From positions 88,448,765 through 88,512,764 of the forward strand of contig CM037588.1 in NCBI GenBank assembly GCA_021018995.1: a stretch of DNA of 64,000 nucleotides. Direction: 5' to 3'. Every line of letters begins with the position of its first letter. The first letter of the stretch is position 1. Source of the stretch: Chloranthus sessilifolius (taxonomy: Eukaryota; Streptophyta; Magnoliopsida; Chloranthales; Chloranthaceae). The notes under the pieces are model-generated. The model saw nothing but the letters and a program-made list of their open reading frames with translations. It had not been told where the DNA came from and did not search any database. Below, one piece after another: positions 34,641 to 47,684 of the stretch. The translations under genes were made by a program, and so were the position numbers.

Positions 34641-35139
34641 CCAACATGCCCAAAGCCTCATGGCCTAACCTTCCCAAAGCTTTATGGCCCAACCTTCCCA
34701 AGGCTTCATGGCCCAAACCCGTCAAAGCTCTTTTCCCTACCCCCAAGCTCAGCAAGGCCCAAACCTTGAAGCATCCCTTCACAAATCCTCCAAAATTTCA
34801 ATTACCCACAACCCTCATACCCAGATCAAACCCATGCCCTGTATCAACCCCAATTTACCCATGTCCCCACCCTAAAGCCATCTTCAAGATTTTCCCCATA
34901 CCCAATGGCCCCATCAGGCCCCTCCCCAAAATCTAACTTCCACTCATCCTGTCACTCCATAAAATTTCCTTCACATTCAATGGTATCAACCGACCCCCAT
35001 TCAGCCCATGCAGCACGAGTAGGAGAATCTCCTCCTCACCGCACCATGTGTAGACCAGCAGTATTAGGAACAGTGGGGCTTATGTCAGGGCATTGCCCAA
35101 CATTAATCCCCACCCATGATCACCAACCCCTTGTTGCAC

Positions 35140-36860
35140 AGAGTGAAGCCAGACCTACTACTGAGAAGATGGTCCCCATGTCAAAGGAATCAGAGTAGCT
35201 GAAAGAGCAGTTAGACAAAATTCAGAAGTAGCTATTGAAAATGGGTGGAGTTGAATCCATGCCATTGACTTTTTAGATTTGTGTTTATTTGGTGAAGTCC
35301 CCAAAAATTCAAGATGCTGATTTTTAGTAAATACAACGGCACTAGCAATCCCAATGCACACCTCAAGTCTTATTGTGGGAACATGTGCCAGTATGGGGGG
35401 ATAAAAGACTATTGATAAAAGGTATTTCAGAAAAGTTTAACTAGTCCTGCTTTGAGATGGTTCACATCCCTAGAACCATTTATGATAAAGACATGGAATG
35501 ATCTGACTCATCTGTTTTAAGAGTAGTATGTCTACAATATAGACATTGAGCCATACAAGTCAGACATGGCCCATTTGAAGCAGAACCCGAATGAAACCTG
35601 CAGTGATTACTTAGGGCATTGGAGAGCACTGGCAGCTCAGGTGAGAAACAGGATACTTGATGACGAACAAATTGAGATGATTTCAAAGAATACCCTACCA
35701 GTAATCTCCGACTTTCTCATTTATCAACAACAGTCCAACTTTACTGATTTGGTGAGGAATGCCAACTATTGCGAAGACACTATCAGGGATGGTCATCTAA
35801 GCAAGAACATACCGGGTCGATGGTCGTCTAACCAAGAACTACAGGAGTCAGAAGGTTTTATGCGCAAAGAATTGAGAAGAGAGTAGGAGTCGATGTTTAG
35901 AATATTTCCAACACCCGACCTAATACTAATATAATCCCGTTCCAGTTCAAAGCCGCTCAACCAGCTCCATTCAAAAGCAAGCCAATGCAAAGAACCAGGA
36001 ATGGGCAAGGAGCCCAGATGACTCTAGAGTAGAGAAGGGCCTACTATGATTGAGTTTTTATGCCCTTAGGGAAATCTTTGAATATACTTTTGCCTTTATT
36101 AATAGAAAAGGGATTAGTCACAGCCCTCCAACCACGACCTCCTCCAAATCCTATCCCAAGGAACTATGACCCCAATAATTACTGAAACTTTCATTAGGGT
36201 CTGGGTCACCCAACTGATCACTTCTTTCCATTAAAGCACACGATACAAGATTTAATTGAGGCTAGGAAGATCATTCCACTTGCACCTTCCCAAGTGAACC
36301 AGTACACGAACATATATCAAGCACCGCTGCCCCCACACCGTCCCGGTAGGGCAGGTCAGAGACCCATTGTTGGTATGATCGGAGAGGATGATGAAGAGTT
36401 TGAATTTGACCCATCAGATTATATCAGTGATCGAGAATGTTTTATAGCACCAAGGCAAAGAGATCAAGAAGAAAGAAGTATTGGGGTGATTGAACCCTTG
36501 AATTTGTCAAATTATTTCCCCAACCTTGCACCCCAAATTGAACCCTTAGATCTTAGGGCTTACTTCCCATTACCCACTCCCATAAACTATGTACAAATTA
36601 ATGCTTACCAACCATATTCCACCACCCCCACCAATTACCCAATAGCCCATCATCCCCATATCCCACCACCACCTATCAATTATCAGTGGTCCACCCCTAC
36701 CCCATTACCCCCGACACAACCATCCACAAACCTCATCGCCCCAACTTGGCCTACTTTCGCCACCCACCCATCCATCACCGAGGTGAACCAGGTCTTACCT
36801 ACCCTTCCTGAGCCATCAATACAAGTGCATCAAATACCGGCAGTCACTCCATTTTAGATT
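35140..36860 (+). pseudogene. T5 gag (fossil)
   Basis: Contains the retrotrans_gag core: a KFSKYNGTSNPNAHL-like start near 35325, a SPALRWFTSLEPFMIKTWND-like segment near 35445, and then the best preserved stretch at 35566 with MAHLKQNPNETCSDYLGHWR and LVRNANYCEDTIRDGHLSKN. A long proline-rich tail at 36294-36857 (for example PLDLRAYFPLPTPINYVQIN) follows. Gag forms the particle. The copy has many interruptions. Confidence 0.8.
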
Positions 36861-36877
36861 TCAGGACCAACTTACAC

Positions 36878-37327
36878 TCCTCATCAGGTCCCGCTTAGTT
36901 ATAAATAGATAAATGTCAATGCCTGTAGCAATAGAGAAGAGGCAGTGGAATTTTTCACCAGGTCTGGGAAAATCTCTAAGCAGTCAGAGGCACCAGCAGT
37001 AGCACAAGCCAAATTAGAGGAGAAGAAAGATAGTGCGGTGAACCTGTTCAAGAAAATAAGTAGAGAGCATATACTGGAGACTTAGCTAAGAAGAATGCCA
37101 GTTCCTCATCAGGTCCTGCTTACTTATAAACAGATAAATGTCAATGCCTGCAGCAGTAGAGAAGAGGCAGTGGACTTTATTACCAGATCTGGGAAAATCT
37201 ATAACAGCTAGAGGCACCAGCAGCAGCACAAGCCCAATTAGAGGAGAAGAAAGATAGTGCGGTGAACCCGTTCAAGAAAATAAGCAGAGAGCATATACTG
37301 GAGACTCAGCTGAGAAGAATGCCAGCT
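36878..37327 (+). repeat. 225-base tandem duplication at the T5 gag-protease junction
   Basis: Two adjacent copies with an offset of 225 bases (75 codons): TCCTCATCAGGTC at 36878 and again at 37103, continuing through AAGAGGCAGTGGA and GAGCATATACTGGAGACT in each. T1 has this segment only once at 1-230. Confidence 0.9.
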
Positions 37328-37439
37328 CATATCACGGTTTGAGACCTATTGATGACATCCCTACTCCATTTTCAAGCACTAATGGGGGGTTAAAGAATGC
37401 ACATGTATCTCTTCAGGTGAGCCTAGATGAAGTCAGGTA

Positions 37440-37796
37440 GATAATTGGATAGGTGATGGCTCCCAATGCCATCTCATTTTCTGATCCTGATTTGCCGGAA
37501 GAGGGAAATGGCCACTCAAAATCCCTCAACATCACTGTGGAATCTGGAAATATGATAAGCCCCTTGGTATTAATTGATAACGGGTATGCTTTGAATGTAT
37601 GCCCCCTGAGAACATCCACGATGAATGGAGTAGATCCTTGCATGTTGAGACCTACAAGAACTAGTGCCAGAGGTTTCGATAACACAAGAAGGAAGATAAT
37701 GGGAGAAGTTGACCCTGAGCTGGTGATTAGGCCAATGACCTTGTCCATATTATTTCAAGTAATGGATATTAAGTCCTCGTTTAATTTATTATTGGC
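37440..37796 (+). pseudogene. T5 protease, first part (cut by T6)
   Basis: Encodes APNAISFSDPDLPEEGNGHS, SLNITVESGNMISPLVLIDN and FNLLLAK near the end, the same order as the T1 protease at 350-700. The T6 element follows directly, and the protease end reappears at 47685. Fossil. Confidence 0.8.
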
Positions 37797-39295
37797 CAAA
37801 AGCTTGTTAGTGAACATTGATTGTGCTATCTTTATTAGTTTAAAAACAGATGGGGAAAAAGAATTACATAAAATATAAAACAAAACAAAATCAAAGATGG
37901 AAGACTCAAAAGCACAAAACCAAAACCCACAGTCCTGTAAGATCTAGGGCCTGTTGTAACAAGTTTTAAAGTAAGTAAGAGTTTGTCCCACAGGGAGTAT
38001 TGATATGAACCACAAGGGTTATATAGTACCTCCAGATCTAGCTACAGATCTGACAACTCTAAACCTAAAAGGTAGAGAGAGGAAGCTTAGGTGTCACAAA
38101 AATAAAAGAAAATAAAACTAGAGATAGAAATAAACTATAGCTAAAAGAAGGGGAATGTGGTGTGATAAAATAACATAAAATGATGAAAAAGTAGAAAGTT
38201 AAGGTTAAATCAGCATTGCAACTCAGATCTAGAAATGGAAATGTAGCAGTCATTCACTTGGTTACAAGCACAAGTGTAAGGTATAAGAATCTAAATCATC
38301 CCATGCCATTTAGACTGCTCTTATGGCTATAATCTGTCCACTTAAATGGTCATAGACTATCTCATAGAGATAGTCAAATCCCATTGATTAACTCAAAAAT
38401 CTAACTCAAGGGAATGGATTGGTCTTAAGGCTATAATCTTTCTACTTTAATGGTCACAGACTATCCAATAGATTTCCTTCATTTATTAAATTAAGTCAAC
38501 TCATGAACACCATTGCAGACACTATGTTTGCAAGGCTACAAGCTCATGCATTCATAGGAGCAAACAGATCTACGAAATCAAGTGGAAACCACCTGAAATC
38601 CTAGGTTGAATGGGAACTTAAACTCAGTTGGTCATTGCTACAAAAGGCCTGCAACGACCCATCTCACAAGTCTGCAATCTCTGGAAAACTCATATCTAAA
38701 CTCTGATAATGGTGAAGCAAAATAGAGGAGTGTTTAGCTCTGCACAATCTCTCACAAGGCTACAAGCTCAAGTGCAGAGAAGAAGAATCCATCTCAGACC
38801 TATGAGGAAGACCTTCCTTAAGGTTGTAGTCTGTCCACTCAAATGGTCACAGACTATCCTAGAGGCTACCGTCCACACAAATGATGAGACAACATAGTAA
38901 AACTGTTGCTGTAACCATGGTTGCAAGGCTACAAGTTCACGCAAGCATGGGAACATCAAATCTATAAAAATATATGTGGAAAACACTGGTAAAATACAAA
39001 TTTAATGGAGCATTTAAAATAAGAAAGCATTGAATAAAAAGAAACTTACAATGCTTTCCCTCAATGTAGCTGCCAGTGCAAACCCCAAAACAGATCTTCT
39101 ATTTTAAAAAAAACCCATTGCATTACATGAAGTTAAACTTAAACTGTTTCAAAGAATCTAGCCCAACATTGTTGCTGTTCTAGGGCAAGAAGAAAGGGGG
39201 AAGAGAAAAGAAAACTAAAACCCTAAAAAAAGCTCTAAAATAAAATCCTAATTTGAGCTAGCTATTCTGGCTATTTTTATAAGAAAACTATAGCT

Positions 39296-39307
39296 TTATA
39301 TATATAC
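39296..39307 (-). promoter_or_regulatory. TATA box of T6 3' LTR
   Basis: GTATATATATAA on the minus strand, matched at 46619-46630 in the other LTR. About 250 bases downstream of the short tandem repeats and the CGCGAG tract. Confidence 0.6.
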
Positions 39308-39511
39308 AACCCATGGCAGCAGCTATGTGCATTGGCCAAGCATAAGTGAGGAGGTTTGGAGCTGATTTTGTGGCCCATCTATGGCCCTTAGATGCTTTGG
39401 AATGTGTGGGACATTGGAAAGTGTGCCCTAGAAGGTGTGAAATACCCATAAAGTCCTCGAACATTGACGTGTGGCTACTGCAACCCATGCCTCGCGCAGA
39501 TGAAGCTTTAA

Positions 39512-39672
39512 GTATGCACCTCGCTAAGCTCTCGCCAAGTTGAAATGTTTCAGGTATGCACCTTGCTAAGCACTCGCCAAGCTGAAAATAGGCTTTCAGG
39601 TATGCACCTTGCTAAGCTCTCGCCAAGCTGAAAATAGGCTATTTTCACCTCGCTAAGCTCTCACTAGGCTCA
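39512..39672 (-). repeat. Short tandem repeat in T6 3' LTR, four units
   Basis: Units with TATGCACCTCGCTAAGC, TCTCGCCAAG and CTGAAAATAGGC, about 42 bases each. The 5' LTR has only three units at 46833-46953. Confidence 0.85.
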
Positions 39673-40403
39673 AATGCTACGTCATAGCGCAGCACAGCAG
39701 CCAGCATAGCGTAACTGCCAGGTTCAAAATGGTGCAGACTTAAGCAGCTCGCGAGGATGAATTTCTTGCTGAAGAGAGCTTGTGAGGATGATTTTGCACT
39801 TGAAGGATGCTCACAAGGTTTAATTGAAGAGCGCGAGGTCTAGCTCATGCGGATGAGTTGCTTCTAAAGAAGAGCTCATCAGGTTGATAATGTAGGCAGC
39901 TTCAAGGCTCGCGAGGTTCCTCGACAGGCTGGAATTGTCTTTGAAGTGCGCGGGATCTATGCGAGGTTTGCGCTAGATGTCGTCCTAAAGCTCTTTTGCC
40001 ACTAAGCTACATGAGATTTACGTGCTCGATTTAAGTGTTCCAAGCTTGTAAACCTCATGATAGGCTCAAGTAAACCACATGAGGTCTCATTTCTGTTGCT
40101 CTGCTATAGTGCACAGTCTGCTGTAGCAGCTTCCTTTCTTTGGGTCCCCCTTCCTTTCATCCTCTGGACTTCTAGGGCCCACTTAGGCATGTAATATGTC
40201 ACCATGGTGTATCCTCGGTTCTTTCCTCAGCTCCAAGACTTACCTTTAAAAATTCTCTTCTTTGACTCTAAAAAGCATGGACTATAACTTTAAGCTCTAT
40301 TTTCCTGCTACCTACAAAACACACTTAAAACACATTATTAATATACTCAAAGGTCCATCAAAGGCTAGGTTGAGGGGTGAAAAATTGTTTTTTTAGTGCT
40401 CAA

Positions 40404-40419
40404 CACACCCCCAAACCTA
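40404..40419 (-). other. T6 terminal polypurine tract
   Basis: Minus strand TAGGTTTGGGGGTGTG directly at the 3' LTR start, where plus-strand synthesis is primed. The same 16 bases recur at 42005-42020. Confidence 0.85.
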
Positions 40420-42960
40420 ATCTTTGCTAGTCCTTGAGCAAAGGCAAAATTAAAAACAATAGAAAATGCCACTTTCATAGGGAGCACGGATGCATTTAGC
40501 ATATGCACCAAGCCTTTTAAATCCCTTGGTGATCCCTAGTGGAGGAGTGAAATCTCCTAATGGTTTTCAGTTAAGATACCCACAAACTTCACCAATAAAA
40601 CAGTTAAATGTAGTACATTCAATGACAAGACATAATCTAATGAATAATGCTTCATTCCACACCCATTGTTTAAAATTCAGAGGAAATTACAACAAAAATG
40701 CAAACCATTTAAAACTCAAATAGCATGTGTATACATCACCACCATTCAATTCTCATCAGAAATACAAGGTGTACAATTCAACACTAAGGTCACTAGAAAT
40801 TAAAAAATCATGTGTGGATACAACCCCAATGAAATTAAATTTTAGACCTAATCCTTACTAGGGCTATCTCTCAACAATGAAAAATCAAAGGTGTTCACAT
40901 TCTCATTGCTCGAGATCAGTCACAGACCCCAAATGGAACTGCGAGCATGAGCATGAGCATTGCATCTAAGTTCTAATATCCTCAAGTATTTTCACCATAG
41001 ATTAGACAACTCCTCATCTCTACATGACAACTCATTTCACTTAGGATCATCAAGGTCGTTAGTGGGTTGTAATGTGGCTTATGGGTAAGGTTTATAAAGA
41101 ATGAAGTGGGGTAGAATAGATCAAAATTAAGAAATCAACAAGGTAAGGAGTGATTCATGACTTCACAACCTTCATTTCAGAACAACTTCATCTTCCTTGA
41201 TATTTTACATTCAACGTGGCCAGCTTCTTCTCCTTCTTCCAATTTCTAGATGACGTAGTTCTCTTGACTTCTCTTCTATTGTTTTCTTTCTCTTTATATA
41301 TATATTTTTTTACATTTTGATGATGGATTGCCACACATAACCACTGGTAAACAGTTGTTTTTCAGTTGCTTTTTCAGCCTACCTATCTCCAACTTCTACT
41401 CCTTTACCTCTTGAATTATCAGAGTTAGGGTAAGGTTGAAACAGGTCTATGAGGTTTAGGTGCAAGTACTCCAGTGTTTATCAAAGAAAAATAGGATTTT
41501 AAAGGCTCAAAGAGTCTAAGTAAAGGGCAGTTTCAAAGGGTAAGCAATTTAAGCTCAAACAGTCTAATTGAAGGCTTTAACTCATTTCCTTAGTGTCATG
41601 AGTGTTGTCAATCTATTTTGGCTTGGAGGTGCCTAACTTATAGTAAAAAATGATTGAATCAATTGAACCTTAGAGCAGAAAAAATGCCAAAAACAATCTT
41701 AAAAAAGAAAATAGATAGACCCAAATCTCACTGTGTATGGTCCTCATTTCAACTCATGGGATGTTTTTCTACCTTTTTCTCTCCTCTCTAGTTCATTAAG
41801 TGTTAACTGAAAAAATTTCCTGATATTAGCTTCATGGTGGTCCTAGAATTTGAAAGATTTTAAGCTTTAAAAGTCTATAAAATTTTTAAAATTTTCTCAA
41901 ATTTCCTCATTCTAACAAGTTAGGTGGGAACTGACTCTATTCATTTCAATTTTTCTCACACAGCTGCACTAGAGTTAACTATTCCATTGGCGGGATGACT
42001 CTGCCACACCCCCAAACCTAAGTTAAACAGTGTCCTCACTGTTTCATGCAACATGTATAGGGGCAGCAGGGTTCACAATAGACAAACAGCCTAAACTACA
42101 GCAGAAATTGAAAGGAAAATTAAATTAAAAGAAGCAAAAATTTATACTAAATAGGAGAAACAAATGGTATGGACAGACTTGACACTAAGAGACAAAACTA
42201 TGACACAAACTTCTAAAAATAGCAAGTAAAAATAGCAGAAATTAAACTATACACAACAGTTATATACAAAACATAAACTAAACTAAACTAAACATCTAAA
42301 ATAGAAAAATCCTAACACAATTACCTAAACATGATTTGAGTATGAATCAAAATGATGGCAAAAAATTTCAGCATTGAAAGCACACATTGGAAAGCAAGAT
42401 TCATACAGAATTTAGATCATACCACACAATATATATACAAACAGTCCGGATTGGGGGGCACATGAATGACATAAAATTTTATTACCCCATCTGGAGCTCA
42501 ACTGAATTGGAAAGAACTATAAAATAAAAAATGAAGGTCATACCTTTACATTTGCAACAAACCTGAATTCTTACATTTAGCATTTGACAGTTGCATGAGA
42601 GTTGCAAGGAGCAGGTCTAGCTCACAGCAAGTGGAAGGTCCAAATCAGACTGAGGGAAGTTGAGCAGGGCAGGTGTCCATAAGAACTAGTGCATTTGCCC
42701 CACTGAGCAGCCCAAGGTGAGTACTTTGTAGCACATAGGTGGGGGCTTCCTCGGTTTATATTTCAAAATTTTCAACACACACCTCAGCCTATTACAGCAG
42801 TGAGGGCAAGGTGTCTTCAACTATCTATCAAAATAGCAACTGATCATGGTAAAAAATAAAAAATAAATTAATTTTTTTCATTTTTTTATAATTTTATGTT
42901 TTTTCATTTTTATTTTTTTTTTCAATTGGGGCTCAACAGCCCCATTTTATTCAGCTTCTT
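40420..42960 (-). other. T6 non-coding 3' region
   Basis: About 2.5 kb without protein domains. The part 40420-42020 is similar to 59090-60762 of T7, with shared phrases such as TAGGGAGCACGGAT and CCCTAGTGGAGGA, so it is a conserved part of the family. Confidence 0.7.
42005..42020 (-). other. T6 internal copy of the polypurine tract
   Basis: Exact 16-base match to the terminal tract (CACACCCCCAAACCTA on the + strand), 1601 bases inside the element. Confidence 0.8.
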
Positions 42961-44501
42961 TCCTTATGCACAATCTCTTGGCATCAGTACAGTCTTGGGT
43001 GGCCACCTCCTTTCCATTCCTTGAGGCATTGATTGACCTATTTTCTTCATGACTTGAAGAAGCTCCATCAATCAAATGTACTCCTCGTGGGTTGTTCACT
43101 GTTTAGCTCAGGGGCCGACCCTCTGCCCGTCTCGTTAGAGCATTTAAAATATGACCAAGTTGGCCCTCTATTCTTCTAATGCTCTGCGTGTGAGAATCCA
43201 TAATTTGTGCAATGAAGCCTAGGTTTTGCAAAGAAGGCAAAACCTGCTCCTCAAAGGAGGAGGCTCTAGGGTACTGGGGTGCTACAACTAACTGTCTTGG
43301 CTGGGAGGGATGATGAGAAAATTGGTGTCCTTGTGCATGATCGTGGAAAGACTACTGGTTATAACTGTAGGGTAAAGCCTACTGCTGCTAGGTATGAGGT
43401 GAATCAGCTTGTCGCCACCTCAGGTTTGGGTGGTTCCTCCAAGTGTACCCAGTAGGCTGCTATCCATATGATTGGATAGCATTGGCTTGCTCATTAAAAA
43501 ATTCAGGGGGCAGACCAACAGATGGACATTACAAATGGGAGTGTGAAGGTGAGTGGCATATGGTGCACACCTCTCTAACCTGTGCAGCCACGTGGGGCTG
43601 CAATACACTCAAAACTTTATCGAACATTTTCGACAATGAGTCCACTTTCCTTTCTAGGTCACTACAAACATTAACTTCATATAACTTCCCGTAAGATGTG
43701 GGGTTCTCTTGCACCTCTAGCATGTGGCTCAATGCCATAACTAGGCAAATCCTCCTGCTGGAGAGAATTTTTACTAATCAGCTCAAATAAATTTCATGCT
43801 TCCTCAGCAGTTTTGGTAAGGTATGTGCCACCACTCGATGCATCAATCATCGCTCTACTCCTGACATCAAGTCCTTGATAGAAGCTTTGTATTACCTTCC
43901 ACATAGGGATCTGGTGGTGCGAGCATTGCCTTAACAACTCCCTAAATCTATCCCATGCCTTATGCATTTGCTCAGTTGGGGATTGAGCAAAAGAGATGAT
44001 GCTCTTCCTCAACTGGCTTGTTTTACCGATTGAGAAAAATTTGGCTAAAAATTGGCACTGAAGATCATTCCACAATTGTATGCTGTTTGTTGGGAACAAG
44101 GAGAGCCATGTTTAGACCTTATCCTTTAGTGAAAGAGAAAAAAGCCTAAGCTTGGTGGCTTCCTCTCCCAACCCAGCAATATTAAAAGTAGTGCATAATG
44201 ATAGAAAACGGTCTATGTGTTGGTGGGGGTCTTCCTTGCTCAGCCCATGAAAACTTGGTAGCATTTGGATGGTTGAGGCTTTAATTTCGTAACTTCCCAC
44301 AACATTAGGGAGTTGAATGTAAGAGGGGGATGCATACGCCCCTGGTGTATTGTGCTCCTTAAGTGTTTTAGGTCACTCTCCCATCTCAGTTTCTATTAGA
44401 TTTTCAGCCGGGGTGTGCGTTGCAGAATCAGGATTTAGAATTCTCTCAATTTCAGGATTTAATGGTACAAGTTCGGGATTGAGAGACCTCCTTCCTTGCA
44501 T
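42960..44501 (-). pseudogene. T6 gag (fossil)
   Basis: Likely start at 44501 (MQGRRSLNPELVPLNPEIER). Further segments: YEIKASTIQMLPSFHGLSKE, HIDRFLSLCTTFNIAGLGEE, LQCQFLAKFFSIGKTSQLRK, then VDSLSKMFDKVLSVLQPHVA with a CTICHSPSHS cysteine motif. The capsid order matches T7 gag almost segment by segment. The final part is Q/H-rich. The copy is broken in several places. Confidence 0.85.
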
Positions 44502-45015
44502 ACAACACACACTCAGCAGAACTGAAAGAAAAATAGGGGAGATAGAGATGCAAACTGATGCAGGAATGCCCTAGTTGCAGCCATGCTCTCCTATTTACTA
44601 CTGCTCCATTCCTGTAAAAATCCACAATATCAGCAGGAATTTATTGAAACTTTAAATAAGTAAAAACAGAAAATAAATGGAAAGTAAAATGATGCCAGCT
44701 GTATGTTATTCACACGTACCTAAGATAATAGAACGTTCTACAAACAGAAAAAAATAGAGAAACTACAAAAAAAATCACAGAAAAATATAGCTGGCATGTA
44801 TTCAAACACTAAATCAATAATGAATAAAATTAAAGACTACTAAGACATAACTAAGAAAAAAAATACCTAAAACAGAAAATAAAAACAAAGAGCAAAAATC
44901 AAACTTGAAATATAGTTGTACTTATTCAAACCCTATAAAGTATAAAAACTAAACTCAAACCCTACATCTACAAAGCATAAAATACTAAATTCAGTTTACT
45001 AAACTAGATCAATAC

Positions 45016-45033
45016 TCCCCGTCAACGGCGCCA
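45016..45033 (-). other. T6 primer-binding site (tRNA-Asp)
   Basis: Minus strand TGGCGCCGTTGACGGGGA, one base from the tRNA-Asp complement, six bases from the LTR end. Confidence 0.9.
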
Positions 45034-45039
45034 AAAACA

Positions 45040-47684
45040 TGTTAGTGAATTTTGGTTGTGCTATCTTTATTAGTTTAAAAATAGATGGGGAAAAAGAATC
45101 ACATAAAATATAAAAACAAAATAAAATCAAAGATGGAACACTCAAAAGCACAAAACCAAAACGCACAGTCTTGCAAGATCCAAGGCCTGTTGTAGCAAGT
45201 TTTAAAGTAAGTAGGAGTTTATCCCACAGGAAGTATTGATATGAACCACAAGTGTTGTATAGTACCTTTAGATCTAGCTACAGATCTAGTAACTGTAAAC
45301 CTAAAAGGTAAAGAGAGGAAGCCTAGGTGTCACAAAAATAAAAGAAAATAAAACTAGAGATAGAAATAAACTACAGCTAAAAGAAGAGGGAAAAGAAGGT
45401 GGATGTGGTGTGAGAAAATAACATAAAATGATGAAGAAGTAGACAATTAAGGTTAAATCAGCAATGTAACTCAGATCTAGAAATTGAAATGTAGCAGCCC
45501 TTCACTTGACTACAAGCACAAGTGCGAAGTATAAGAATCTAAATCAACTTATGCCATTTAGAATACTCTTAAGGCTATAATCTGTCCACTTAAATGGTCA
45601 CACACTATCCAATAGAGATGGTCAAATCCCATTGATTAACTCAAATCTGACCTAACTCAAGGGAATAGATTGATCTTAAGACTATAATATGTCCACTTAA
45701 ATGGTCATAGACTATCCAATAGATTTCCTCCATTTACTGAATTAAGTCAACTCATGAAAATCATTGCAGACACTATGTTTGCAAGGCTACAAGCTTATGC
45801 ATTCATAAGAGAAAATAGATGTAGGAAGTCAAGTGGAAACCACCTAAAATTTTAGGCTGAATGGGGACTTAAACTCAGTTGGTCATTGCTACAAAAGGCC
45901 TATAATGACCCAGCTCACAAGTCTATAATCTCTATAAAACTCAAATCTAAACTCTGATAATGGTGATGTAAAACAGAGGAGAGTTTGGCTCTGCACAATC
46001 TGTCACAAGGCCACAAGCTCAAGTGCAAAGAAGAAGAATTCACTCAGACCTATGAGGAAGACCTTCCTTAAGGCTATAGTTTGTCCACTCAAATGGTCAC
46101 AGACTATCCTAGAGGCTACCTTCCACACAAATGATGAGACAGAACAGTAAAACTGCTGTTGTCACCATGGTTGCAAGGCTACAAGCTCAGGCAACCATGG
46201 GAACATCAAATTTATAAAAATCTATGTGGAAAACACAGGTAAAATACAAATTTAATGGAGCATTTAAAACAACAAAGCATTGAATAAAAAGAAACTTACA
46301 ATGTTTGCCCTTAAGGCAATAGCCTGTGCAAACCCCAAAATAGATCTTCTATTTAACACAAAAGAAGCTTACAATGTTTGCCCTCAAGGCAACAACCTGT
46401 GCAAACCCCAAAACAGATCTTCTATTTAACACAAAACCCATTGCATTACATGAAATTAAACTTAAAATGTTACAAAGAATCTAGCCCAGCATTGTTGCTC
46501 TGCTAGGGCAAGAAGAAAGGGGGAAGAGAAAAGAAAACTAAAACCCTAAAAGAAACTCTAAAATAAAACCCTAATTTGAGATAGCTATTCTGGTTATTTT
46601 TATAAGAAAACTATAGCTCTATATTTATACAACCCATGGCAGCAGCTATGTGTATTGGCAAAGCAAAAGTGATAAAGTTTGGAGCTAATTTTGTGGCCCA
46701 TCTGTGGCCCTTGGATGCTTTGGGATGTATGAGATATTGGAAAGTGTGCCCTAGAAGGTGTGAAATACCCACAAAGTCCTTGAATATTACAGTGTGGCTA
46801 CTGGAACTCGTGCCTCGCGCAGATGAAGCTTCAGGTATGCACCTCGCTAAGCTCTCTCCAAGTTAAAATGCTTTAGGTATGCACCTCGCTAAGCTCTTGC
46901 CAAGCTGAAAATAGGCTATTTTCACATCGCTAAGCTCTCGCTAGGCTTAAATGTAGCGTCACTATGCAGCACAGCAGCCAACACAGCGTAGTAGCCAGCT
47001 TTAAAATGGTGCAGACTTAAGGAGCTTCCAAGGATGATTTTCTTGCTGAAGAGAGTTCACGAGGATGATTTTGCAATTGAAGGATGCTCACGAGGTTGAA
47101 TTACAGCGCGCGGGGTGTAGATCGAGCGGATGAGTTTCTTCCGAAGAAGAGCTCGCGGGGTTAATAATGTAGGCAATTTCAAGGCTTGCGAGGTTCCTCG
47201 ACAGGCTAGAATTATCTTTGAAGTGCGCGGGACCTATGCGAGTTCTGCACAAGATGTCATCCTAAAGCTCTTTTGCCACTGAGCTATGCGAGAACTACGC
47301 GATCGATTTAGGTGCTGCAGGCTTGTAAACCTCGTGATAGGTTCAAGTGAACCACATGAGGTTTCATTTATGTTGCTCTGATGTTGTTCATAGTCTGCTG
47401 CAGCAGCCTCCTCTCTTTGGGTCCACCTTCCTTTCATCCTCTGGACTTATAGGGCCCACTTAGGCATGTAATATGGTCACCATGGTGTATCCTCGGTTCT
47501 TGCCTCAGCTCTAAGACTTAGCTTTAAAAATTCTATTCTTTGGCTCTAAAAAGCATGGATTGCAGCTTTAAGCTCTATTTTCCTGCTACCTACAAACAAC
47601 ACTTAAAACGCATTATTAATATGCTCAAAGGTCCATCACAGGCTAGGTTGAGGGGTGAAAAATGGTATTTTTCAGTGTTCAATA
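45040..47684 (-). repeat. T6 5' LTR
   Basis: 2.65 kb partner of the LTR at 37805, alignable along its whole length. The TATA box is at 46619-46630. It carries a short extra duplication near 46310-46400 (phrase GCAAACCCCAAAAYAGATCT twice). Confidence 0.9.

Larger units (their letters stand above)
37805..40405 (-). repeat. T6 3' LTR
   Basis: 2.6 kb. On the minus strand it begins TGTTGAGCAC and ends CACTAACA, a TG...CA pair. It carries the repeated phrase CTGTCCACTTAAATGGTC (near 38335, 38445 and 38835), a TATA box at 39296-39307 and a CGCGAG-rich tract at 39735-40010. Confidence 0.9.
37805..47684 (-). mobile_element. T6: gag-only Athila-like LTR element inserted in T5
   Basis: Two LTRs (37805-40405 and 45040-47684) flank a 4.6 kb internal region. 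On the minus strand this holds a tRNA-Asp primer site, leader, gag and then about 2.5 kb without domains, ending in a polypurine tract. No protease, RT or integrase is present, so it needed an autonomous Athila-type partner. T5 protease text lies on both sides. Over a 200-base stretch near the outer U3 end I count about 16 differences between the LTRs (about 8%), which suggests an age of several million years at usual plant rates. The gag is broken. No clear target site duplication is seen. Confidence 0.9.

Noticed and set aside
34315-34782. Minus-strand Gly/Leu-rich repeat protein of 155 codons
   Set aside because: It is the shadow of the 63-base in-frame repeat on the + strand of T5.
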